Assembly (NCBI RefSeq): GCF_004118325.1
Contig: NZ_RDFA01000001.1
Location: forward strand, 9,994-73,993
Length of the DNA: 64,000 bases
Direction: 5' to 3'
Origin: Halorientalis pallida
GTDB taxonomy: Archaea > Halobacteriota > Halobacteria > Halobacteriales > Haloarculaceae
The position numbers were made by a program, and so were the translations under genes. The notes below the pieces were generated by a model, which ran no database searches, was not told the DNA's origin, and saw nothing but the letters and a program-made list of their open reading frames with translations. Positions 53,295 through 61,310 of the stretch are shown piece by piece. Numbering within the stretch: position 1 is the first letter of the stretch; the number at the start of each line of letters is the position of its first letter.

Positions 53295-54345
53295 CGGTCT
53301 CGGGGTAGTAGCCCGCCCACGCGAACCACATCGCGTCGAAGGTGTGGACGCTCGTCAGCGGGAGCGCGTCCGGATCGTGGCTCGTGCCGGTCGCGTCGAC
53401 GAACTGGGTGCCATCCCGGTCGAACGACTGCCCGTCCGGGTTCAGGTAAGCGAATCCGGTGTCGTATCGGTCGTCGTAGACGGCGAGGACGGGTGTTCCG
53501 CCGACGGTCCCGTCCAGTTGCCCCGCCTGCCGTAGCGTGTCCTTCGGGAACGCCGCCGCGCCGTCGGGCGTCCGCAGTCCCATGACGACGCGTTTGGGCG
53601 CGAACCGGTCGCTCTCGTTGAGCGCCCCGAACAGGAGGTTGTCGTTGGCGTAGTAGCCGCCGCGGGGGTTGTACGAACCGTAGGGATCACGGCCGTAGTT
53701 TTTCGCGTGTCCGGTATCGGTCGAGAGGACTCGCGTGTCCGGGTGCTGGTCGGTCCACTGGGTCCAGGTCGTCCAGATCAGCCGGAACTCCCGGAGCGAC
53801 CGGATCTCGGGGTCACCGTTCCAGGGACCGGGAATCGACGTGGCGAGTATCTGCGGCCACCAGGTCTCTGTGTGGCGGTCGTACATGACCAGGTTGCTGT
53901 TGATCAGCCGTCCGGAGACGCCGAAGGTGGTGTTTCCCCGCTCGAACCCCTGGACGGTTCCCGTGAGCGGGCAGTAGGTGACACTGACCGGCGCGCCGGC
54001 GAGCTCGTCGTTGACGATCTCGTGCTGGGCGAGTATCTTCTGGGGGTAGGCCTTCGCGACGCCGTCGCGAACGACGCCGAACACCGGATCGCCGTCGGCG
54101 AGGAACCCGGCCCGGTCCGAGGCCACGAACTCGGGATCGTCGATCGAGGGAATCCCGTCTTTGGACGGGCCACCCGACCTGGCGGCGTCCCGGAGCCGTT
54201 CCGGCGACGCCGGGAGCGGGAGTCGCTCCGCCGCAGTCGGTAAGGATAGCGGACCGCTGGGTGTTTTCGACGCCGAATTACCGAGACATCCGGCTACTGC
54301 AGTGAGTCCCGCCGCGGCGAGGAAGGCGCGTCTCGAAGTGGGCAT
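53281..54345 (-). CDS. Tat-exported DUF3179 protein
   Basis: 354 residues. Signal TSRRAFLAAAGLTAVAGC (RR motif plus lipobox) gives export and lipid anchoring. The DUF3179 core has VSVTYCPLTGTVQGFER, FGVSGRLINSNLVMYDRHTE, and YYANDNLLFGALNE; family members have an invariant Cys in TYCPL, which is present. Function is unknown, though they are found with redox and copper proteins. Part of the leftward series from 58278 and coupled to the membrane gene at 52698. Confidence 0.9.
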   Translation of the reverse strand: MPTSRRAFLAAAGLTAVAGCLGNSASKTPSGPLSLPTAAERLPLPASPERLRDAARSGGPSKDGIPSIDDPEFVASDRAGFLADGDPVFGVVRDGVAKAYPQKILAQHEIVNDELAGAPVSVTYCPLTGTVQGFERGNTTFGVSGRLINSNLVMYDRHTETWWPQILATSIPGPWNGDPEIRSLREFRLIWTTWTQWTDQHPDTRVLSTDTGHAKNYGRDPYGSYNPRGGYYANDNLLFGALNESDRFAPKRVVMGLRTPDGAAAFPKDTLRQAGQLDGTVGGTPVLAVYDDRYDTGFAYLNPDGQSFDRDGTQFVDATGTSHDPDALPLTSVHTFDAMWFAWAGYYPETDVFQ

Positions 54346-54462
54346 TACCGACCGGTAGGTCGAGTGACGGGTTAACGGTTGAGCGAGTGTGCGAGTGTGG
54401 GACAAAACGACAATCCCGAAGCCGTCCACCGACCGACGGTACCTCCGTCCAGGTGTGTCGGC

Positions 54463-54819
54463 TCAGAAGGTGATGATCTCGTAGTCGTCGTCGACGAGCG
54501 AGCGGATACTCGGGTGGCCGTCGTGGTCGTCGAGTCGGACGACGCCGGCGTCGTCGACGGCGTCACCGACGCCGAACGCGCCCGCACAGAAGTCACACAC
54601 GGCCGCGTCGTCGCTGACGGCCTGGTACAGTTCGTGGTAGTCGCCGTCTTCGTTTTCGAGTTCCGGAATCCACTCCGTCCCGGCGCCGTCGAAGATCACT
54701 TCCACCTCGTCACCGTCGTTCTCCTCGAACTCTTTGGCGGCTTCGAGGCCGTTCACGAGCCGACCGGTATCAGCGTGCGATTCCGTCCCCGCGAGAATGA
54801 CGATTGCTACGTTTGCCAT
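54463..54819 (-). CDS. DsrE-family protein
   Basis: 118 residues. A Rossmann-like fold starts MANVAIVILAGTESHADTGR, and the active segment CDFCAGAFG has Cys75 and Cys78. DsrE/TusD-type proteins carry persulfide sulfur on Cys, but members with this Cys-x2-Cys are less well understood. It lies 86 nt downstream of the flavoprotein gene and has its own promoter region carrying a TATA box and the palindrome at 54855. Confidence 0.87.
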   Translation of the reverse strand: MANVAIVILAGTESHADTGRLVNGLEAAKEFEENDGDEVEVIFDGAGTEWIPELENEDGDYHELYQAVSDDAAVCDFCAGAFGVGDAVDDAGVVRLDDHDGHPSIRSLVDDDYEIITF

Positions 54820-54842
54820 TGCGGATTACCATACCGCAGTGA

Positions 54843-54872
54843 GTTACTAAACCGTACCCGAACGTTCGGGTA
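54843..54872 (-). promoter_or_regulatory. Palindromic operator and TATA region before dsrE
   Basis: An 18-bp perfect palindrome TACCCGAACGTTCGGGTA occupies 54855-54872, 36 nt upstream of the DsrE ATG. Adjacent, the minus strand reads GTTTAGTAAC (54843-54852), a TATA-like element that matches the dyad arm at 58418-58433 in 9 of 10 bases. A bound factor would touch the promoter. Confidence 0.65.
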
Positions 54873-54905
54873 ACCCGGTGCCATCGGTGTCACCACCGGA
54901 CGGTC

Positions 54906-56336
54906 TCAGTGGTGCTGGTGGCTGTCCCCGCGGCTGAACTGTCCGGAGAACGCCCGCTGGACGACCTCGGGGAGTGCGGGGTGGATGTGGATCGATTCCC
55001 GGATGTCACGGACCGTTCCGGATCCCGCCTTCATCGCCACGACGACCTCCTGGATCAGGGTCGAGGCGTCGGGGCCGACGATGTGACAGCCGAGAATGTC
55101 GCCCTCCGGGTCGACGATGGCTTTCACGAAGCCGGTGGCGTTCATCGCGTCGCCGCGGGCGGTATCTGCGAACTGGTAGGTGTTGATGGCGTACTCGCGA
55201 CCCGCCGCCTGGAGTTCCCGCTCCCGAGCGCCGACGCCGGCGACCTCGGGCGACGCGAACACGGCGAATGGCATCGCGCTGTAGTCGACCGGTTCGGGCT
55301 CGCTCCCGAACAGATTCCGCGCGACGGCGCGGGCCTCGTGATTGGCGCTGTGTTTCAGCAGGTACTCGCCCACGATGTCACCGAGCGCCCAGACCCCGTC
55401 GACGGTCGTCCGCAGGTACTCGTCGGTCTCGACGAATCCTCGCGCGTCGGTCTCGATAGCGGTCCGGTCCAGACGCAGCGTATCCGTGTTCGGCGTCCGC
55501 CCCGCCGCCACCAGTAACTCGTCGCCCGTGACGGTCACTCCCTCGGCATCGTCGACGAGTCCACCGTCGTCGCCGTACTCGTAGGGCCGTGCGTCGAGCG
55601 TGAACGTCCCGTCGTCGGCCGAGACGGCCGTCGCCGCGTAGCCGGTATGGAGGGTGAACCGATCCGCATACATATCGGTGAACGCCGCGGCGACTTCGGA
55701 GTCTGCCTGGGGGAGTAGGTTCGGCCGCCGACCGACGATCGTCACGTCGCTGCCGAAGGTCCCGAAGAAGTGCGCGAGTTCGGCCGCGATGTAGCCGCCA
55801 CCGACGATAACGAGGTGATCCGGCGGTTCCTCGAGCTGGAGGGCTTCGGTACTCGTCAGGTATGGCACGTCCTGGATGCCGTCGACGTCGGGGATCGAAG
55901 GCCGCGTTCCTGCCGCAATCAGGACCGTCTCGGCCTGGAGTCGTGCCCCGTCGTCTGCACCGCCGACGATTTCGACGGTCCGGTCGTCGACGAACCGTCC
56001 CTCTCCCTGATAGAGGTCGTGCTGATCAGAGGATTCCAGTCCGCGTCGGATACCCTCGGCGTCTTCGCCGACTTCCTCGTTCACTTTGCGGACGATGTCG
56101 GCGAAGGCCACCCCCTCGACGGTGGCCTCGATGTCGAACTCGTCGGCGCGCTCGATCGTCTCGAGCACGTCCGCGTGGTACAGCAGGTGTTTCGAGGGGA
56201 TGCAGCCGCGGTTCAGGCAGGTCCCGCCGAGTGGCCCCTTCTCGACGACTGCGACCGATTGGCCCCGTCTGACCGCGACGTTGGCGACTTCGAGCCCGGA
56301 GCCCGATCCGACGACGAGAAAGTCGTATTCGTCCAT
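54906..56336 (-). CDS. FAD-dependent disulfide reductase (dihydrolipoyl dehydrogenase/mercuric-reductase type)
   Basis: 476 residues. FAD fold FLVVGSGSGLEVANVAVRRG, redox disulfide GGTCLNRGCIPSK (Cys40, Cys45), NAD fold VIVGGGYIAAELAHFF, FAD motif GVWALGDI and the C-terminal active-site His in HIHPALPE, with its partner Glu. So a complete pyridine-nucleotide disulfide oxidoreductase. It ends in a His-rich GDSHQHH. No lipoyl-enzyme genes adjoin. Candidate substrates include gamma-glutamylcystine or another thiol disulfide; this cannot be decided. It follows the patatin gene by 63 nt. Confidence 0.9.
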   Translation of the reverse strand: MDEYDFLVVGSGSGLEVANVAVRRGQSVAVVEKGPLGGTCLNRGCIPSKHLLYHADVLETIERADEFDIEATVEGVAFADIVRKVNEEVGEDAEGIRRGLESSDQHDLYQGEGRFVDDRTVEIVGGADDGARLQAETVLIAAGTRPSIPDVDGIQDVPYLTSTEALQLEEPPDHLVIVGGGYIAAELAHFFGTFGSDVTIVGRRPNLLPQADSEVAAAFTDMYADRFTLHTGYAATAVSADDGTFTLDARPYEYGDDGGLVDDAEGVTVTGDELLVAAGRTPNTDTLRLDRTAIETDARGFVETDEYLRTTVDGVWALGDIVGEYLLKHSANHEARAVARNLFGSEPEPVDYSAMPFAVFASPEVAGVGARERELQAAGREYAINTYQFADTARGDAMNATGFVKAIVDPEGDILGCHIVGPDASTLIQEVVVAMKAGSGTVRDIRESIHIHPALPEVVQRAFSGQFSRGDSHQHH

Positions 56337-56399
56337 GGCGAATCGGTGTGGCTGGACGCTATTCAACGACCCAGTTACGTGGGACTCACCGCCGGACGG

Positions 56400-57425
56400 T
56401 CACGTCTCCGCGAGGAACTGGGCCGCCCGCTCGTGGCCGAGTTGCATCAGTTCGTCGAGGAACTTCCTGTCCCGATCGACTTTCGTCGAACAGTGGAACC
56501 GCTCGCCCATTTCGATGCGGCGGACCTCGGTGTGGGAGAACTCCGAGTCGGGGAGATAGCCCGCCTCGACCCAGTCGTTGACGCGCTCGACGAAGTGGAG
56601 TTCCTGATTCAACGAGATATTCCCCGACAGCTCGTTGCGTCGGTCCGCGATCACGTCGAGCGTGTCGGGTTCGCCCTCGAACTCCTGGGGGTTGATCTGG
56701 ATAATCCAGAGTTCGTCGGGTTTGCGCTCCGGGGGAACCGACATGAGGGCGTTGATCGGCGGATTCTGGGAGAACAGGCCGTCCCAGTGGTAGTGGCCGT
56801 GAATCTCGACGGCCTCGAAGAGGTTCGGGACGGCGGCCGACGCCAGCACCGCCTCGGGTGTCACGGCTTCGTTCGTGAACGTCTCGAAACAGCCGCCGTT
56901 CACGTCGACCGTCCCGACCACGAGCTCGGGTGACTCCAGGCCACAGAAGTCCGGGATAGACTCGAAGTCGATGTGCCGTTCCAGGGTCTCGGTGATCCGC
57001 TCTTTACCGACCTCCGGGCCGGGAATCTGATAGGGGCTGACCGACGGCATCGGGAGCCCGCTGCTCTCGAGTCTCGACATTCCGGTCACCCACTGGTTCA
57101 TCATCCGGTCGGCCCAGCCGTCGGTGGACAGATCGTCCCAGATGGCGTCGAGGGTGTCGATGGCTTTCTCGTGATCGCCGGTGACGACTCCGTACCACGC
57201 CGCCAGCGCATTGTACGCGCCGCCGGAGGTGCCGCTGATGCCGACGAGTTCGTACTCGTCGTCCCACTCCTCGAGGAGGTGCTGGAGCACGCCCGCCGTG
57301 AAGGCGGTGTGGCTGCCCCCGCCCTGGCAGGCGATGGCGACGTTGGTCTTCCCATCGTCGCCAGCGCCGCCGTCGGTTGCGACGCGCGGTCCGTCCCGCT
57401 CGTCGCGCTCCGCAAACTCACTCAT
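56400..57425 (-). CDS. Patatin-like PHA depolymerase, copy 2
   Basis: 341 residues. Nucleophile elbow GISGTSGG with Ser67 and Asp215 in HWDGLFSQNPP. Closely related to copy 1 at 46786 but in the opposite orientation; stretches such as VAIACQGGGSHTAFTAGVLQ are identical. Its ATG overlaps the stop region of the 3HB dehydrogenase by 8 nt, matching the known haloarchaeal arrangement phaZh1-bdhA, so this copy is the likelier PHA depolymerase. It cleaves granule polymer to 3-hydroxybutyrate. Order and overlap imply translational coupling. Confidence 0.92.
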   Translation of the reverse strand: MSEFAERDERDGPRVATDGGAGDDGKTNVAIACQGGGSHTAFTAGVLQHLLEEWDDEYELVGISGTSGGAYNALAAWYGVVTGDHEKAIDTLDAIWDDLSTDGWADRMMNQWVTGMSRLESSGLPMPSVSPYQIPGPEVGKERITETLERHIDFESIPDFCGLESPELVVGTVDVNGGCFETFTNEAVTPEAVLASAAVPNLFEAVEIHGHYHWDGLFSQNPPINALMSVPPERKPDELWIIQINPQEFEGEPDTLDVIADRRNELSGNISLNQELHFVERVNDWVEAGYLPDSEFSHTEVRRIEMGERFHCSTKVDRDRKFLDELMQLGHERAAQFLAET

Positions 57426-58278
57426 ACGTGTGGGTGTAGCCGCCGTCGAACAGTAGATCGGCGCCGTTGAGGTGGCTGGCGTGACTGGAGAACCCGAACG
57501 TGAACAGGTTCGCGACCTCGGCGGGCGTCATCATCTCCTTGGTGCGAGCCTGGCCCAACATTACGTCCTCGACGACTTCCTGCTCGGAGATGCCACGCTC
57601 CTCGGCCGTGTCGGCGATCTGGTCGACCATCAGCGGCGTCAGCACGTAGCCGACGCTGACGGAATAGCCGCGCAGACTCCCGTCACCTTCGGCGGCGATG
57701 GCCCGAGTGAGGCCCGTGATCCCGTGTTTCGCGGTGATGTAGGCGGGCTTGTCCTTGGTCGCGTAGTGGCCGTGGACCGAGGACATGTTGGCGATGGCAC
57801 CGATCCCGTCGTCGGTCTCCCGGATGCGGGGTATCGCCGCCTGTGCCATCTTGAACGGGGAGCGCAGCATGATGTCGGTCAGCAGATCGTACTTCTCCAT
57901 CGGGAACTCGTGGATGCCCGCGATGTGTTGCATCCCGGCGACGTTGGCGACGAACCGCAGGTCGCCCTCGTCGGCGGCCGCCGCGACGACGGCCGCTACG
58001 TCGCCGTCGTCGGTGAGGTCGGTCTCGACCCCGTGGATCGACCCCGGCACGTCGAGGTCGGCGGCGATGGCTTCGGTCTCGTCCAGTCCCTCGGTGTCGA
58101 TGTCGGCACCGACGACGGTCAGGCCGTTGGCCGACAGACCCACCGCAGTCGCACGACCGATTCCGGATGCCGCGCCGGTCACGATGGCCACCGTCTCCGG
58201 GCCGAAGTAGTGGTCTTCCAGGACGAGCAGGTCGTCTCGGGTCAGTTCGGGCGCACTCAGGTCGAAGTCTGCAGTCAT
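57418..58278 (-). CDS. bdhA: 3-hydroxybutyrate dehydrogenase (SDR)
   Basis: 286 residues. NAD-binding TGAASGIG (34-41), Ser166/167 in NMSSVHGHY, and the catalytic Tyr180-x3-Lys184 in KPAYITAKHG. The family ending is DLLFDGGYTHTYE. With the patatin gene it reads as a PHA-mobilising pair converting polymer to acetoacetate. The first 25 residues form an extra N-terminal helix before the Rossmann fold. First gene of the leftward run; its start lies beside the divergent operators at 58371 and 58418. Specificity is inferred from context and sequence. Confidence 0.88.
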   Translation of the reverse strand: MTADFDLSAPELTRDDLLVLEDHYFGPETVAIVTGAASGIGRATAVGLSANGLTVVGADIDTEGLDETEAIAADLDVPGSIHGVETDLTDDGDVAAVVAAAADEGDLRFVANVAGMQHIAGIHEFPMEKYDLLTDIMLRSPFKMAQAAIPRIRETDDGIGAIANMSSVHGHYATKDKPAYITAKHGITGLTRAIAAEGDGSLRGYSVSVGYVLTPLMVDQIADTAEERGISEQEVVEDVMLGQARTKEMMTPAEVANLFTFGFSSHASHLNGADLLFDGGYTHTYE

Positions 58279-58370
58279 GGGCTCACCGGAACCGGCGGCC
58301 GCCCGACGGTTAACTGCACCTCACGTCAGTGTAACGTCCCGACCCGCCGGGCGCGGGTCACCGCCGTCGC

Positions 58371-58433
58371 GTTACCGTCGGGTAACCGGGTGAGCCCGAC
58401 GTTCGGGAACGCATTTAGGTTACCAAACGTAAC
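58371..58433. promoter_or_regulatory. Divergent promoter with paired GGTAAC dyads
   Basis: Three inverted elements in 195 nt between bdhA (leftward) and the small gene at 58474 (rightward): GTTACC-GTCG-GGTAAC at 58371-58386 (perfect arms), CCCGA-CGT-TCGGG at 58395-58407, and GGTTACC-AAA-CGTAAC at 58418-58433 (one mismatch). A TATA-like CATTTAG at 58412-58418 abuts the third. They could control both directions. Confidence 0.75.
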
Positions 58434-58473
58434 TGACGAGTGAACGCTGGCCTCCGCCAGCACGAGCACCACT

Positions 58474-58653
58474 ATGGCAACGGACACAGCGACCCCTGGC
58501 GACGGATTCCCGACGGAAGGCCCCACAGAGACGGTGTACGACCAGTACGAGTTCGTGACGTCGAGCGAGGGTGCGGGGATCATCTACCACGTCGACGACC
58601 CCGACCAGTGGATCGAAGGTGGGCCGGTGCTGACCCTCGACGAGTGGCGGTAA
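58474..58653 (+). CDS. 59-residue acidic microprotein
   Basis: A short protein starting MATDTATPGDGFPTEGPTET, then YDQYEFVTSSEGAGIIYHVD, DPDQWIEGG, and ending LTLDEWR. No Cys, no span. Similar tiny haloarchaeal proteins (YEFV...WI pattern) exist, but I cannot name a family with confidence. It is the first gene rightward from the divergent operators, 40 nt from the nearest dyad, and 85 nt ahead of the carboxymuconolactone-decarboxylase-like gene. Confidence 0.72.
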   Translation: MATDTATPGDGFPTEGPTETVYDQYEFVTSSEGAGIIYHVDDPDQWIEGGPVLTLDEWR

Positions 58654-58738
58654 GAGACGAGCGAGCCACTGAGAGTCGAATCACCCGGTTACGCGGGTGT
58701 GAGCTACGGACTTAACGACCCGTGTGTACCTTCGGAGT

Positions 58739-59296
58739 GTGACCCGAGTCGATCTGCTCGAACTGGACGAGATCCCCGAAGAGTACCACTATCTGTTCAC
58801 CGAGGACTACCTGGGCGACCGCCACATCTTCCGCGCGTGGGCCCACAACCCCGAGGTGCTGGAGGCGACCCTGGAGTACCTGAACACGCTGTACGACCAG
58901 CTCACGCCCCGGAAGAAGGAACTCCTTATTCTCACTGTGGCGTGGGCTCGCGGCGCGCGTTACGAGTGGCACCAGCACGTCGACATCGCCCGGGAGAAGG
59001 GCGTCAGGACCGAGGAGATGCGCGCCATCGGCGGCGGCGACTTCTCCGGGTTCGACGACGCGGAGTTCGTCCTGTTGCAGTACGCCCAGGCGGTCGCGGA
59101 GGGCGAAGTGACCGACCAGATCCACCGGGCGCTGACGACCCAGTACACCGACGCCGAGATCGTCGCGGTCGGGCTCCTGGTGGATTTCTACGTCGGCCTC
59201 TGTAACTACGTGGCTTCAGTGAACCTGCCCTTCGAGGGTGGCGAGTTCGTCGGCTGGACGCCCGCAGACGAGACCGTCGACGAACTGTTCGCATGA
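58739..59296 (+). CDS. Carboxymuconolactone decarboxylase (AhpD-like) family protein
   Basis: 185 residues from GTG. All-helical, with TVAWARGARYEWHQHVDIAREKG as the core family segment. In peroxiredoxin-partner members a CxxC stands here, but this protein has Glu and His (EWHQH) instead, so it should not act as a disulfide reductase. No peroxide-type Cys is present. GGAG lies just upstream of the GTG. Its stop overlaps the exporter ATG (ATGA), so the two are coupled. Confidence 0.85.
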   Translation: MTRVDLLELDEIPEEYHYLFTEDYLGDRHIFRAWAHNPEVLEATLEYLNTLYDQLTPRKKELLILTVAWARGARYEWHQHVDIAREKGVRTEEMRAIGGGDFSGFDDAEFVLLQYAQAVAEGEVTDQIHRALTTQYTDAEIVAVGLLVDFYVGLCNYVASVNLPFEGGEFVGWTPADETVDELFA

Positions 59297-60252
59297 GGCG
59301 GACGCTCGGGACCGCGCTGGTCACGGTCGGGTTGGTCGTCACCGTGGGGACGGCCCTCGGGTCGACGGGTGGCGGATCGGCGGTCCCGGGTGGATTCCCG
59401 ATGGACGAGTTCCTCACCCACTGGTGGGTGTTCCCGGCCGCCATCGCGTTCTCGACGGTCGCACTGGCCTCCGGTGTGTCGGGCGCGCTCTTTTTCAGCC
59501 CGTTCTTCATGCTCGGTGTCGGACTCACACCCTCCCAGGCCATCGGTGCCGGCCTGTTGACCGAGGTGTTCGGCATGGGCAACGGTCTGCGATCCTACGT
59601 CAAACAGCAGGTCGTCGACTTCCGGACGGCCAAATGGCTGTTGGCGGGGGCAGTTCCCGCCGTCGTCGTCGGCGCGTTCGCAGCACACTTCGTCGATCCG
59701 CAGATCCTGAAGGGTATCTTCGGCGTCGGGCTAGTCGGCCTCGGTGGCTTCCTGGTGTACTACGACCCCCCAGAGGAGTGCGTGCCGGGCGAGTGCGAGG
59801 GCGAATACCTGAAAGAGAAGAACTCTGGGCGGGGAACGACGACCATCGAGGCGGCCGACGGTGAGCGGTTCACCTACGACACCTGCTGGCGGCCCCCGGG
59901 CGTAGCGTTGTCGACGATCGGTGCGTTCGTCACCGGCCTCATCAGCGCCGGCCTGCCCGAGATCGTCACGACCCAGCTGATCGTCCGCTGTCGGATTCCG
60001 CCCCGGGTGGCCGTCGCGACGAGCGTGTTCGTGCTGGCCATCGCCGCCGGCGCGGGCGCGCTCGTCCACGCGCTCACGGCGACGCCGGTCTGGTACGTCG
60101 TCGCCTGGTCGATCCCGGGCGTCCTGATCGGCGGCACCGTGGGGACTCGCGTCGGCAAGTACGTTCCGAGCGACCTGATGGAGGTCGGCCTCGGCGTCGT
60201 CTTCGGACTCGTCGGCCTGCTCATTCTCGTCACCGAGTTCGTCATCGCCTGA
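59293..60252 (+). CDS. TauE/SafE-family exporter with soluble insert
   Basis: 319 residues. Eight spans; family motifs include FSTVALASGVSGALFFSPFF and VTGLISAGLPEIVTTQLIVR. Between the halves lies an unusual soluble segment with two Cys, PEECVPGECEGEYLKEK (about 155-170), and another in YDTCWRPPG. The insert could bind metal or form a disulfide. The exporter family moves sulfite or similar anions. Coupled with the upstream gene; low similarity to the other TauE/SafE member at 45575. Confidence 0.88.
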   Translation: MRRTLGTALVTVGLVVTVGTALGSTGGGSAVPGGFPMDEFLTHWWVFPAAIAFSTVALASGVSGALFFSPFFMLGVGLTPSQAIGAGLLTEVFGMGNGLRSYVKQQVVDFRTAKWLLAGAVPAVVVGAFAAHFVDPQILKGIFGVGLVGLGGFLVYYDPPEECVPGECEGEYLKEKNSGRGTTTIEAADGERFTYDTCWRPPGVALSTIGAFVTGLISAGLPEIVTTQLIVRCRIPPRVAVATSVFVLAIAAGAGALVHALTATPVWYVVAWSIPGVLIGGTVGTRVGKYVPSDLMEVGLGVVFGLVGLLILVTEFVIA

Positions 60253-60344
60253 CTGGCCCCCCACGACCGCCGACCGACCGGTTTCCACGATGTAACCGGC
60301 TTTCTTCTACCTCAGCGGACACTTATTACCGCCGACAGTCGTCA

Positions 60345-60361
60345 GGTTACCAGAGGTAACC
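60345..60361 (+). promoter_or_regulatory. GGTTACC-AGA-GGTAACC operator
   Basis: A perfect 7-bp inverted repeat with a 3-nt spacer, 35 nt before the ATG at 60396. A TATA-like ACTTATTAC lies at 60321-60329, so the dyad covers the expected transcript start, as a repressor site would. A further GGGTAACG follows near 60369. Confidence 0.75.
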
Positions 60362-60395
60362 CGGCTCCGGGTAACGCCTCGATCAGAGACACACG

Positions 60396-60824
60396 ATGGC
60401 TGACCCAACGATACTCGGCGGACTGGCAGGCGGATCGATTGCAACCATCGTCATGACGGTGTTCATGTTGGCACTGGGCGACGACTCGCCGCCCCCGACG
60501 GCGGCACTGTGGTCGAAGTACATGGGTGACGGCCCACCAGAGGAGTACGTGCCACAGGGGATGGCCTTACACATGCTGTACGGCGTCGGGGCCGGTGCGG
60601 CGTTCGCCGCCGTGTTCCCGGCCTTCGGGGTGAGTCTCACGCTCGCGACCGCGGTCGGGCTCGGACTCGTCTACGGAATCGTGTTGACCGTCGTCGGGAT
60701 GGTGCTGTGGATGCGGATCGTCCTGGCGATGGAGCCCGAGCCGAAGACGATGGGCCTGTTCTCCCTCTTTCACCTGATCTACGGCGGCGTCCTCGGTGTG
60801 TGGCTCGCGGTCGGACTCGTCTGA
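60396..60824 (+). CDS. Four-TM membrane protein, unknown function
   Basis: 142 residues. Spans are LGGLAGGSIATIVMTVFMLAL, MLYGVGAGAAFAAVFPAFG, VGLGLVYGIVLTVVGMVLWM and LFHLIYGGVLGVWLAVGLV, with a Pro-rich loop DDSPPPTAALWSKYMGDG. The plan recalls the protein at 52179. Directly controlled by the dyad at 60345. No named family is claimed. Confidence 0.75.
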   Translation: MADPTILGGLAGGSIATIVMTVFMLALGDDSPPPTAALWSKYMGDGPPEEYVPQGMALHMLYGVGAGAAFAAVFPAFGVSLTLATAVGLGLVYGIVLTVVGMVLWMRIVLAMEPEPKTMGLFSLFHLIYGGVLGVWLAVGLV

Positions 60825-60969
60825 CCGGTCGGCACACCTCGACTCACTGGCTCGAACGACCGAGCCCGGCTGAGGTCCAGGTTACGGGGTGAGCCGGAGG
60901 TTCAGAAGACGTTTTATCCGGGACGGGTATCTCACGAGAGACGCGCGAGCCGTCGCCAGCCACCGAGCA

Positions 60970-61242
60970 ATGAGCCTCTCCCCACACCGGTTGCTCGAAT
61001 TCGTCGTCGCCACCTACGACGAAGTCGACCGTCCACTGACCCCGGCCGACGCGGCCGCCCGCCTCGAAGTCGGTCACCAGAGAGCCGACGACTGCTTCGA
61101 GCGATTCGCCGAGTGTGAACTCCTCGCGACCGTCGACGGTGGCTATCGCCCGACCGTCACGGCCAGGGAACTCCTCGACCTGGACGTCGACGACGAGTTC
61201 GTGATCGTCGACGCGACTCCGGATCGCCGTGACCGAGATTGA
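60970..61242 (+). CDS. Small winged-helix protein
   Basis: 90 residues. The helix-turn-helix is HRLLEFVVATYDEVDRPLTP then ADAAARLEVGHQRADDCFER, followed by a short wing LLATVDGGYRPT. Contains one Cys in each of the last two helices (DDCFERFAEC). A TATA-like GTTTTATCC is 50 nt upstream of the ATG. The longer frame upstream adds an Arg-rich tail that overlaps the promoter, so the ATG at 60970 is chosen. It may regulate neighbouring genes; target unknown. Confidence 0.75.
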   Translation: MSLSPHRLLEFVVATYDEVDRPLTPADAAARLEVGHQRADDCFERFAECELLATVDGGYRPTVTARELLDLDVDDEFVIVDATPDRRDRD

Positions 61243-61310
61243 CACCAGGTTTTAATTCCTCGCACGCGACGAGTCACACGAGAGGGCCACGCGGCCGTCA
61301 CCTCCGGACC

